A stretch of DNA of 64,000 nt from the NCBI RefSeq assembly GCF_039555335.1, contig NC_092628.1, forward strand, positions 74,216,713 to 74,280,712, written 5' to 3'. This DNA is from Amphiura filiformis. Its lineage: Eukaryota > Echinodermata > Ophiuroidea > Amphilepidida > Amphiuridae. Positions 10,960 through 22,300 of this stretch are shown piece by piece. Below the pieces are notes generated by a model. The model worked only from the letters and a program-made list of their open reading frames with translations, did not search any database and had not been told where the DNA came from. Numbering within the stretch: position 1 is the first letter of the stretch; every line of letters begins with the position of its first letter. The translations under genes and the position numbers were made by a program.

Positions 10960-11950
10960 CAATAAAAAACATAAGAAAATGGACATAAAAAAGGTTGATA
11001 ACTTTGCAATCAAGTATTCAAGAGACCTGGGTATTCAACATCAGTAAGTGTAGGTACTGAGCAAGTTAGTAATGGTAGTAACTCAATTTTGAGTGGATCA
11101 CATTGGGTCACATTTAACTTGCCATACTGCAATGCAGTATTTTAGGAAGAGACTGCAATGCGGGTATTGGGTAACACAACTCACTGAAACGCAAATGCGG
11201 CAAAGCATGAACATACCTTAAGGATTTGCGGAGGAGTTGGGAGGAGAGAGGTCTTTCATAACAGGTAATTGGCATACCTAGCTTTCCCATCCAGGCTCCT
11301 CAACCTTTCAACCTACATGTACATCTGTACCAAATTGACCTACAAAATGATTGGTCCCTTCACCATATGTTCACACCAAAATGAACTTTGGAAATCCAGA
11401 TTCAAGAGGACCTATATGCTGCCATCAACACAGTAATTACCAATGAAGCTATGTCCTCTTCTGCATCACATCCTATTAGAGCTATTCCAATCATTCTATG
11501 CCACACAGTCAGACAGATAGGGCCTACATGAAAACCAATCAACTGCTAACATACTTTCAGTTGATTGATAGTAATCTTCAGAAGTTCAGCATTTCTAAGA
11601 TTTCATAACAACATCATCAGACATTGTCCTAGTGCTAGAGTCTTACTAGTCTATATAGACATACATGTAGGCCTTAAGTGGCAATATCACTCAGACAGAG
11701 AAGAAATGGGTATTTGTTCAATGTTTTTGGTTTTTGTTAGGCTATCATAGTATCATATACTGAAACATCACAGGTCTAGCATACTTGTACATGTATCTAA
11801 AGTTCTGAGTTTTGTGATGCTATTTTCTTATGTATATTTTCTTATTCCCCACCCCCCCCCCCCATATTTTTACCTTTATCTCAATTTCAAATTTGCCACC
11901 TATGGCCTCCATGGACCAGACCATGTCACATATGAGAACCACATTTTCTG
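10960..11950. other. Intergenic, no gene seen
   Basis: No splice-consistent coding sequence on either strand. A C-run lies at 11850-11863. An (ACAT)n tract at about 11955-11983 belongs to the neighbouring LINE tail. Confidence 0.55.
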
Positions 11951-11953
11951 TTG

Positions 11954-12420
11954 ATACATACATACATACATACATACATACATAAAGATATTTATAAAGC
12001 GCCTTTGAAATTTATCAAAGTGCTGAACAAGGAGAGGAAAAATGAAAAAAACAAAACAAAAAAAACCAAAAAACAGAAGGAACAAGAAAGAAGCTATTCT
12101 TTCTGAAAACTGGAATTGAACACAGATTCTCAATGGAATCTGTGAATTCAAGAAGACTCCCTGATGGCTTTAGGGAGTTTATTCCATACCCTCGGGCCAG
12201 AGACAGAGATGGTATTTGAACCAGCTGCTCTACGTGCCCTAAGTTGACTAAGCAGGGTCTTATCGGAAGATGATCTCAATCCTTCTCTTCCGGGAGCATA
12301 GGCTGAAAGAAGCTCACAAAGATAATTCAAAGTTGATTGGGCAAGAGAGACATGTGTCTGGTAGGAAATAAGACTGGATGTTGCACAAATGCAGGTCTTC
12401 CACAGTGGAGATTAAGGCAT
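11954..12420 (-). mobile_element. LINE (non-LTR retrotransposon) 3' end, broken
   Basis: The minus-strand frame at 12330-12148 encodes LRSSSDKTLLSQLRARR and, further on, GPRVWNKLPKAIRESS. This is the typical C-terminal tail of LINE reverse transcriptase ORFs (an arginine-rich LRSSS block, then a R-x-W-N-x-LP motif). Further upstream (to about 12360) THVSLAQSTLNYLCELLSAY reads in the same frame without a start. Past the motif the frame is broken by stops (after RESS and after IHRFH). The 3' UTR ends in GGCGCTTTATAAATATCTTT and a (TATG)n tract, the simple-repeat tail seen in CR1/L2-type elements. It is a dead, 5'-truncated copy. Confidence 0.75.
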
Positions 12421-12777
12421 TCCTGAATTAAATTTTAGGAAATAATATGGTATAGGTACATGTATGTGTGTGATAAAATAGCAGCTACAACACAACAAGG
12501 CAAACCAGAATCGGGAAGGGCCGGATTTTAAGCTCCCCTTTTTAATCAATTGGGGCACAGAGTATTTTGAAATGTGAAATGCTGAAATACAGCATGTGAG
12601 ATGCAAGCTGAACATATGAATTCACCTAGAGATTTGAGGAAAAAAAAAGAATCACGGTTGTCTTCTGCAGGCATTTTCTTTTTTTTTTCAATTTTTACAA
12701 CAAAGTTGTGGGTTTTACAACCAGATTGAGTTGGAAGCCCAAATGCTAGTGAAGTGCTAGGAAGACTGAAGCTCCCC

Positions 12778-13159
12778 CCCGGTCCCCGCACTCCGTGCAT
12801 CCGCGGGTATTCATGCTCGTCGAAAATTTTTGCGAAATAAGGGGTGTATTCAGATGAAGAAAGCGCGATTCGCGAAACACACAAAAAGGGGTGTTTTTCA
12901 AACCACGTGTTCGCGAAATTGAAAAAAAGGGCATTTCCATCGCGCAGCCAACGCGTTTCTGCCAGAAAAGAGTATATTAGAAATATCATTCGCGTTTTAG
13001 CGAAAATAGGGGTATTGTCGAAGGGCAAATAATTGGCGAAATCGCTAAAAAGCGGGGTGTTTTCCCTAAAAACTTCAGCGAAATGAGATGCAAAAGGGGT
13101 GTTTTAAAGTTCACCGACAAGCATGAATACCAGCGGATGCACGGTCTGCGGGGACGAGG
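12778..13159 (+). mobile_element. 382-bp MITE with 8-bp target duplication (copy 1)
   Basis: Terminal inverted repeats of about 48 bp start CCCGGTCCCCGCACTCCGTG and run through GCATCCGCGGGTATTCATGC. The flanks are AGCTCCCC (12770-12777) and AGCTCCCT (13160-13167), an 8-bp duplication with one change, which fits hAT. The interior has regularly spaced AAGGGGTGTTTT-type blocks alternating with TTCGCGAAA-type blocks. The 160-aa minus-strand open frame across it (13028-12546) is an accident of this repeat. Confidence 0.85.
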
Positions 13160-13167
13160 AGCTCCCT

Positions 13168-14527
13168 CCCAAGCTTCCAGAGTTCCCCATTCTGCTTGGC
13201 AGGCTCTTGTTGGTAATTCAATATTACAAAAGTGATCCTGACACTTGAATATTTCATGCTATTACAAACTATTTCATCATTTTATACCACACAACAAGCT
13301 AGATCGAGATCTGGTCCGGGCAATTGCTGAAATTGGAATAAGATGTTTTTGTTCATTGTACTTTCTGTTGATAGATACATTTTTCTTGGATTCCATTCCA
13401 TTCCCAGATGTTGTAGAATGTTGGAAACATGAGATTTTTTTTCATTGTGTGTACCTATGAGCATTCATTTACAGGGATCACAGCCAAAAGTATTGCAACA
13501 TGTTCTTGTCTATCACTCAAAAACATAACATAGTCTTACAATGTAGGGCATGTTTAAATGTTTCAACCTGTACCATGTTTTATTTCACCATTGTAAACAT
13601 TTAAAAGGGCATTTCTCATGTTCAGCCCAAGGTTGATACAATTGTGTCCTCAGATGACCTCTGCAGCAGCCAGGGGGCATGCCTGTTACAGGAAACTAAG
13701 AATTTACTGTCAACTCTAATTGCTAACACTGTTTTAGCACTTTACTCAATCACTCAAGGGACTCTTGATTATGATAAATGACCTATTCTTGGTTGTCAAG
13801 AGTTTGATGGAGGAAAGTCTATAGGCACTTTGATCAAGTTGCTCTAGTATTCAGGCCCAAAGGTGGTGTTTTTCAAGCAGTCCAAATTCACTTACTGAGG
13901 AACAGACACTACTAGAATTATCCTGATATTACATGTATGTTTCAAAGCTGCAACAGACTTTGAAATTGCCCAAATCCACAGAGAAATGGCCAATTGCTTG
14001 GGTGAAATAACATTATGAAGGGTCAAATTAGGTGTCTGAAGTGGTTTTTGTGGTGGGAGTGACATTTCCAAGATGTGATTGTCTTGCATGCATTCATATA
14101 GCAGACTTTTACCTCCTGAAGATAGATTTCTTCAACAGGAAATGATAGTTTGTGAATGATTCTTTGGCATTTTAAACATGTAAATCCAAAAAGAAGATGT
14201 CTATCTTCACACACTGAAGTTTGGATTACACGTTCACGCTACTCCCTGTCTGCACACTTCTTGGCTGCAGACAGGCCCGTACAAAGGATTTTTAGGGAGT
14301 GGGGCGAAATTTCCCAAATGTAGACCTTCCCCCCAAAAAATTTGGACCTTCTCAAACATTTTTTAACCCATTACCCTGAAAAGTGGAGTTTTTGTGGAGA
14401 GCATATGGGCCTGGCTATAAGTATACTTCTATGTGATTGGTGCTAATAATAACCTTACCTTGGCATAACAAATCTTAGGGAGAATATAAATATGAATGAA
14501 ATCAAAAACAAACAAACAAACAAACAA
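13168..14527. other. Spacer between the two MITE copies
   Basis: No gene seen. Short open frames on both strands lack homology or good splice context. (CAAA)n at about 14505-14525 adjoins the second MITE. Confidence 0.5.
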
Positions 14528-14535
14528 AGCAGGCC

Positions 14536-14916
14536 CCCGGTCCCCGCACTCCGTGCATCCGCGGGTATTCATGCTTGTCGGTGAACTTTAAAAACAACCC
14601 CTTTTGCATCTCATTTCGCGAAGTTTTTAGGGAAAAACTCCCTTTTTTAGCGATTTCGCGAATTATTTGCCCTTCGACAATACCCTATTTTCGCTCAAGC
14701 GAACGATATTTCTAATATACCCTTTTCTGGCAGAAACGCGTAGGTTGCTCGATGAAAATACCCTTTTTTTTCAATTTCGCCAACATGTGGTTTGAAAAAA
14801 CACCCTTTTTTGTGTGTTTCGCGAATCGCGTTTTATTCATCTGAAAACACCCCTTATTTCGCGAAATTTCCGACGAGCATGAATACCCGCGGATGCACGG
14901 AGTGCGGGGGACCGGG
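14536..14916 (-). mobile_element. 381-bp MITE with 8-bp target duplication (copy 2)
   Basis: Same element as at 12778-13159, in the opposite orientation. Both terminal repeats are intact (CCCGGTCCCCGCACTCCGTG and its inverse). The flanks are AGCAGGCC on both sides (14528-14535 and 14917-14924), a perfect 8-bp duplication, so this is a separate insertion and not a rearranged arm of copy 1. Confidence 0.9.
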
Positions 14917-14924
14917 AGCAGGCC

Positions 14925-15699
14925 ATGTTATTAATGCAAATTAATATTGGAAGAAGTCAAATTTGGTAAAGGTGTGATTGGTTACTCAGAGGCAACTCTT
15001 TAAAACTCCATTGTAATATCTTTATAGTAGAGATGGGGAGTCTGCTCTGTAGAATGGATTGAATGTGTTCATATGGTTCTTCCATCAACCAAAGTATTCT
15101 TTGCATCAACTGTATGCCTGAAGTAAACCAAATTTACTCTTGAGGAATGAAATGTGGTTGTAAAGTTTATGCCTGATTTCCTGCAATTGGCAGTTTTAAT
15201 GGTGTTGTGGGAAGCAGAATCTTGTCAAAGTAGGCTTTGGTATTGATGCACATGCATACCCTATTTACTCTATTAATTAAACGCCCCTTAGATGACCACA
15301 TCTTTTTTTAAAGAAAAAATGTGACCAAAATGCAGGAATTTCCATGCCATGCATAGCATGTAAGCACCGTAAATCAATTGCATGCACAAATCCTATTCTA
15401 ACTTACATTTCCGTCCAATTCATCACCACATTATAATACAATGTTATATACATATTGATAACTAAATCTTTCCAGATAATATGTTTGCGTAATCTCTCAA
15501 TTATTATAGCTAACAAAACCAATTTCAAATCTGCTTTGGCAGTGAACGTGTTGTATGTCCTTCTAGATAAACAGACTGAGACTAAACAGCCTTGTCCTAC
15601 TTCTGCTATGTAAACTTCTTCTGAGAACAAACTAGTCCAAGTTAGGTAAATATTTGACTGAGGAAGGAGTCTGCTGTTGTTACCTTGTGGAACAAGCAA
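14925..15699. other. Intergenic, no gene seen
   Basis: AT-rich. A 98-aa open frame on the minus strand (15699-15403) matches no family I know and has no splice context. TTAATTAAACGCCCC at 15277-15291 resembles the interior of the MITE at 50209-50530 but is isolated. Confidence 0.5.
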
Positions 15700-15911
15700 C
15701 TATAGCGTGTCTTGTCTCCAGTTGAGAGTAATGCCATGCTGGATTTCATAGTGGCAGATTCGAATCAGTGCGTTTACACGGTTATGTCGCCAGCATACGG
15801 ACAACTCTCCCTTCCACGCGTGTGCTTACGCCCCCATGGGAGTGAGCGATTCTATCACTGCGAAATCCAACATGGTGTTTTGTTCTCAACTTGAGATGAG
15901 ACACACTATAG
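15700..15911. mobile_element. Fold-back MITE, 212 bp
   Basis: CTATAGCGTGTCTTGTCTCC at the left end has its imperfect inverse at the right (GAGATGAGACACACTATAG). Pairing continues inward through CCATGCTGGATTTC / GAAATCCAACATGG, so most of the element folds into one hairpin. A GC-rich loop holds CCACGCGTGTGCTTACG. Confidence 0.75.
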
Positions 15912-16104
15912 CATTTACCAGGGTACATACATGAACATATGTGGGAGTGTAGATGAAGTTGTACAAGGTATGGCAGCACGTACAAAGACTTTCCACAGCT
16001 ACATCATGGCCATAGCATGGAAGGGCAGATGGGGAGGGCATGGCTGCCCCACTTTTTGACAATTTGTTATGTTTTTCTTTATGGCATTATTATTTTGGCA
16101 CATA

Positions 16105-16185
16105 GGCCTATTTGTATTTTGGCTGCCCCATATTTTGATGGCTGCCCCACATTTTGATGGCCGCCCCACATTTTGATATCTGCCC
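16105..16185. repeat. Short tandem GCTGCCCCACATTTTGATGG repeat
   Basis: About four diverged copies of a 20-25 bp unit (GGCTGCCCCATATTTTGATG and variants). No coding value. Confidence 0.65.
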
Positions 16186-16249
16186 ACATTTTTCAACATT
16201 GCTACGGCCTTGAGCCACATTATTGTGTGTTTAGATCCAGGGTAAACAC

Positions 16250-19200
16250 CAACACTTTCAAAAGTGTTCAGAAGAAATGGCCAGAAAGTAAATTTAAATG
16301 TGATCCAACTTTGAACTAAACTATTTTTGTATTTTCAATTTACTCAGGGTGTTGGAAATGTTTAATCACCTTTTTATAAATGTTCTGCTGCTATTTTGCA
16401 TCCTATCACCTAGCATTTGAAACTTGGAAAGCACATCAATGTTAAGTCCTTTAAGAAGACACCACTACTCCATCATAATGATATCATAATTGACCTAGTG
16501 CACTAAGCATAATTACAAAAAGATCAAGCTTGACTTATGTGGTGATTTATCAAAATTGATCAAAATAGGACATAATTGACCTGATCTGTGTCAAAGTGGA
16601 TTGGTTTATCATATGAAAAGTTGAGATACAGTTGACAGAATGTGTCCGTAATCATTCATCATAATCATGCGCTAATAAAGGATGCTTTCATCAACTGCTG
16701 ATTTTGGAATGTCTTATGTCATTTTCACAAATTCAAAAGAACTAATTCAGCAATTTTGCAACCTTCCTTAAAATTGTGGGTAAAATGGTACAAAATTTCC
16801 ATTTTTAACTCATGATAATTATGATCAAATGCCAACCTGAATGCTGTTGGTACAATAAGGTTAAATGCTTGAAATCTATTTTATCAAAGATTCATACATG
16901 AATCCCTGCAATGCTATTATGAAATCAAGATCAAAATGCTCACAACCATCAATACGTTCAACATCAATGGATTGATTAAACTGTGTTCAAAGAAGGTAAC
17001 CTTATAATTCCATGAACATCAATGAACTTTATATAAATAATTAAAAGATATAATCTGCTATTAAACATAAATCACTTACACAATGAGTTATTTAAATAAA
17101 CAAAGGAAGTTGTTACAGCACAAAAAGTACATCTAGGCTGTCTTATCAATATTTCAAATAAACAAAACCCACATGGTAGATATCTTCATTTCGATGTTTT
17201 AGATTATTGCACATTTGTTGTGATAATCACAATTCAACATTCAACATGAAAGTACAGACCCATGACAATACAAGTTAAAATTGTTCATTTGTAAGTTACA
17301 AAATGAAAGATCTATACAAAGATATAAATGATAGATGCATACTTAGGGTAGTGGTGTCAGATGTACTTTTACTTCTCTCTTCTCTGGGGCACCAAGCAAG
17401 GTACCATTGACTTTAGAGTCTACTGTCTATATAACACTTGCAAGTCCAGTTTTACACACATGGAAATGCATGCAAGTATTTGCCCAAAGGTGATTCCAGA
17501 AGGGCCGGTAAACTTTCTTTGAGGGATGGAGCCTTGCAGTCAAACCCTCAAGCCAACCGCCTGGCCTTTCAATGTATACACAAGGACTGACAAAAATGAT
17601 ATGGGTTATCATTACACAAGTTAAATGGGATTTACATACTAGGGCTGAAGTACTTCTGACTTTGACAGATTACCCAGTGTAGCACGTATTGGCTTACAGA
17701 TGTCAAGTGCTGCCTGTGATTCGATAGTGGGGAGTAGGTGGAGAGGGTATATCCAAAGATGTACATAATTATGTTAAATAACCTTTTTTGAGCAAGACTG
17801 TGTTGCCATAAAACAAAAATGTGTAATTGCTACTACATTGACATAATATAACAATGAGCTTTGATATGTTTTGCAGCCTTAACTGTGTTGTAAAATATAT
17901 CTTTCGAGAAGGTCTGTTGGGCAAAAACAATAGAATTCAACAACTGAGAAACAATTGAGTAAATTGCTACAATGATATAACAATGAACTTCAAATTTGTT
18001 TTGCAGCCTTTTTTTAAATTAACTTTATGTCAATTTCTGACAAAAGTACACACTATTAGAATATCTTCCATCCCACATGTGGAACAAATAACAAACTTTT
18101 TCTTGAGGCAATCCTTTTAAACAATTCATTCATCCCAGCAGGTTCCCTCAAAGGGCAACTTATATTACAGTAGTGTGGTGAACCACACCCTTTAGCTACT
18201 GCACTAAAATCTACTAGTACAATGCGATTTGTCAGAAGTAATTAAGATCATCTTCTATATCAAATGAGATGATTAACCGAATTGGAAAAATGTCTGACTT
18301 TGACAAATTGGTATATGAGAAGATATACTTCCAGATGCCATTCTTGGACCATTATAAATATCTTCACTTTGTGGTCGCAGATGCAGGCATAACCTTTCAT
18401 CTCTGTTTCAGACAGGTCAAATGATTTGATAGATAGAGGACCACAGACTCTTAAATACTAAGGTAAAGAAGGATGAAACACAGGGGATGCAACATCAATG
18501 GCAAGAACATAGCTACAATTTATTTACTGGAAGCTTTTTAGGGGTCAAATAGCATGCATGTTAAACTTTGACATTACACTTTTTGGCTTTCTGAATATTT
18601 CTGCTTCCCAATTTGGGCCTCTTTTGCTCATCTTTTTAAGCTGTAGGATTTTTTCATATATTTTCTTAGGTGAATTGCAGGCCTAATCAATAGCATGTAT
18701 TCTTATTTTCTTATCAGTATTTCAATGAGTGTGGGAAATGCTGATGACCAGCATGAAATGCCAGCAAACTAAGAAGTAGTCAGGAAGCTCACCTCTGTAT
18801 ATTACTCAGGGACAATGTGTATGGCATAGTAGCAGTACTCTACTTCATGATTGGCTAGCACACATCATTACACAGTAACATCTATTTCTACTGGACTTGT
18901 TACATGGCAACTCACAGCCACAAATGTCAGTAGAAACAGGTAAAATTACCCTAACCTTATTACACCTGCATTTTATTATAGAATTATATAATTGTGAACT
19001 GCTCTCACAAAATGAGCATAAAAAATGAGCACAAAATTTACAAGACAACTTTCTGAGATATACAAATTTGAAATCCTTATATTATACCCTTTAAAATCAT
19101 ACCAAACATGTTAGGATGGCTCCTTGCATTGGTCTTCAAAAATCAATATTGCCTCCAAAATTCCTTTTGTTGAATTGAATTTGGCCATGTTAAACGGACG

Positions 19201-19363
19201 GTATCTTCTCTAGTGCCCTAGAGACAATTATTTCTCGAGTACAATTTCTAGGGTATGAATCAGTCTTTCATTGCCGACTAACTCACCCATGAATGTTACA
19301 TTAGTAGTGATTTTGTACCCAGACATTATTCCTCTTGTCATCGTTAACAACTGAACTGTGTAC
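16250..19363. other. Downstream of last recognised TADA2B exon
   Basis: AT-rich, low in repeats. The C-terminal SWIRM exon(s) of TADA2B and its 3' UTR are expected here or further left on the minus strand, but I could not recognise them. A minus-strand frame around 17760-17640 stays open (LPTIESQAALDICKPIRATL) after a pyrimidine-rich tract and CACAG. It does not resemble SWIRM and is left uncalled. Confidence 0.4.
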
Positions 19364-19367
19364 TTAC

Positions 19368-22300
19368 TCTATTTTGTTTAGTTTTTCCTTTTCTTTCTTT
19401 GCTGATAGCACCCTGCCTTTGGCTTTCTCCGCTAACCTCTTCCTACTTTCTTTCCTTTTTTCCCTCTTGAATCTAGCTGCTTCGTATTCTGCACACTCTG
19501 TAACATTTCAAATCAAAGTATATTACAATTTGTAATGTTTTGTGTAAATTAAATAGTGTACAATGATTCAACTAGGAATACATTTGGACCTACATTAAAT
19601 ACACAAAGTTGACTAACTTTGCAAAAAGGGTACATACAATGTGAAAACTTACCCCCCCTTTCCCCTCCCATTTTCTTTGATTCATAAATCAGGTCATCCA
19701 TTTTGAGATAATTTATCCAGGCTGTATCAACTTGTGAAATACATTCACTAAGAAGCCAATACAAGAGGGCAGCATTGGAAGAGGGCAGCATTTCACTGCA
19801 GTAGTCATGAAATTATTGTACAAACAACCATTTTTGTACAGTTAATAGAGGGCAGTATTGACATGCAGGCATAGCAGGATATGGTTGACTTCTAGTTACT
19901 ATGAATCCATTAAATTTACAAGCAAGCTCATTAATTTGATAAACTGAGGGATTGCTTTATTTTGCAAAATACACTTTTGTGGCAAAGGACAGTACAACAA
20001 AAGATTAAAATGTACAGTGTACTGAACGTTGTGGATTTAAATCACTGTGATTTTTTTCTTTAAAAAGATGCTTGATTAGAAACAAGTAAATTATTTGATA
20101 ATGCTGTAATTATATTTACAATAATTGTTTGTTTCTTGTACAATGGTACACTTCAAAGACATTTTACAGTGCAACCTCACTTTTTCTGAAATCTTTTATA
20201 TGGATCTCTCTGTTATCCTGACATGTGATTTTCATAGAAAAACATGTTTTTAATGCTTTGAGACCTTAATTTCATGCACTATTACATTTAGAAGGACAGT
20301 GACATACACACTCAAATACCATCTTTTTTTGTTTGTACCCCATTTTGACTAATTATTTTGCTGTCTCAATGTTAGCAGTTCAGACATTTAATGCAAAATT
20401 ACATATAATTCACTTATCCAGATTTTTCACTTATCCAGCCAATGCCTGGTCCCATCACGGCTGGATAAGTGAGGTTGTACTGTATTATGGGTTTACTGAT
20501 ATCTTTGATTTTGTTACAAAATTTACATTTTGACAAAATCTGTCAAATGACCTACTGCAAGGCTGAAAGATGGATGTCCATGTGGACGGGCTGCTTACCT
20601 TCATGTTTTGTGATACCATTTCTCCTATATTTTAATAATTCCTTTATTTTAGCTCTGAGACGCTTTTCCTCTGTAACAAACAAAACAGCAAATGCTTGAG
20701 TTATTCCTACCAGTATTACATCAATCAAGAAACAATAATATTGTATATCTCATTTGAGTATATTTCTTACTTACATGAGATCTTACTTCCCAATAAAAGT
20801 TTTGTTTTTAACCTTGTCATTATTACAATATTTAAACTATATACGTTCCTTCACGATGCAGATGTATTTTATTGAACATGCTACTCTCGGACAAAGAAGG
20901 GCCTATATCCCCTGGGTCCAGAAGTTTATGTAGTTCGAATTTACTTTGTGCTTAACGATTTGGTAAAAACAATGAATATAGTCAATCTTGCTACCTGAAT
21001 GTACCAACAGTAATTCATAGTGTTCTCTCCTTTTCTTAATGATTCTTAGGCTGTTTTCATACTTTTCTGCTGCTTGCCGCTTTGCTGTTCTGAGGACAAT
21101 TTTGCTTCACTGCGCAGTTGCACCAGAAATGCTAGCGGTGACCACAGGCAAGCCGATATATATCAACTTTTCTACTGCGAAGTGGCAGATAGCTAGGAAT
21201 TGAATTCAAGTCAACTCTGGAGCGGTGTCGCTCAGATTTATGAAAACAGGATACGATTTTTGGCCAATGAGCACAGAGTGGAGCTGAGCGGCAGCATTTG
21301 CTTTCAGATTCACGCTGCTGCCGCTGAGCGGTGTGCTGCTTCACTTGCATAAATGTGCAAGAATTATCTTTACCATCTCCAACAGTAACCACAGAAAGGC
21401 ATTGCTGCACAAAGACTCAAAAAGATCCCTTGAGTTCTTGTTTATGTTTTACTTACTTTGTACATTTTCATATAATTCTTCCTGGTCTCTAGGTGTCATA
21501 AATTGTGAAAATGGTCTTAGCTTTTCCCTAAAGTCTGATTCATGTTTACTGAGTTGCTTCTTGTTTTTATTTGCTGCTGAAACAAAGAAAGAAAGAAAAA
21601 AAGAGGTGGATATCATGTAAATTTCTGTATTCAGAAAAAGGTTAGTATTTTGTTTTATTTCCCCCTTCCTGTGTGCAATGAATTCAAATTGGCAAGGGTG
21701 CTATATTTTGTTTTGACATGCAGCACGTGACATAGCCAGTGGAGGGGTAATCCATCAAGGTAAAAAAAAGTCCCTCATACCTGCCCCAAGTACCCCCAAA
21801 CCCCTAAAATTGGCCTATGGTCATACAAAATCCCCCCCCCAATTCACTAAAAATCCCCACTCATTTTGTGTGGCACCGCCCAAAAAAAGTCCACCTTTTC
21901 AAAAATATGAAAAAAGGTCAAATTGAAAAAACAAATCAAAAAAATAATTCCATGCTATGGGCCTGTTGATGAGTCTTGCTCCAAGTTGCTTGCTTGAGCA
22001 AACCATACACGATTTGAGTTGATTGATCAACAAATTGAGAGGTTAGTGCAACAAAGGGCTATCTACAAATTGGGCATTTCGAGATATGAGCAAAAACGTT
22101 TGCAGATAGCCCAGATGCAGATAACCCTTTGTTCTTCTAAACACCAGAGACCCCCTACGTTGCATACAACTCTATGGAAGCTTTGCAGATAGCCCTTTGT
22201 TGCACTAAACAAAATGGCACTTTTGCTCAGGAAGTCAGACATTGAAATCCATGTAATTTAAATACAAATTTCAATGCAGATAGCCCTTCATGTCTAAAAT

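Noticed and set aside
12546..13028. 160-aa open frame on the minus strand
   Set aside because: It runs through the 382-bp MITE, whose CCCTTTT/TTCGCGAA blocks happen to stay open. It matches no protein, and the frame is not kept in the second MITE copy.
17640..17765. Candidate last TADA2B exon on the minus strand (AALDICKPIRATLGNLSK...)
   Set aside because: It stays open and follows a CACAG acceptor-like site, but it does not resemble SWIRM. In the phase required by the last TADA2B exon it reads a different, unfamiliar peptide.
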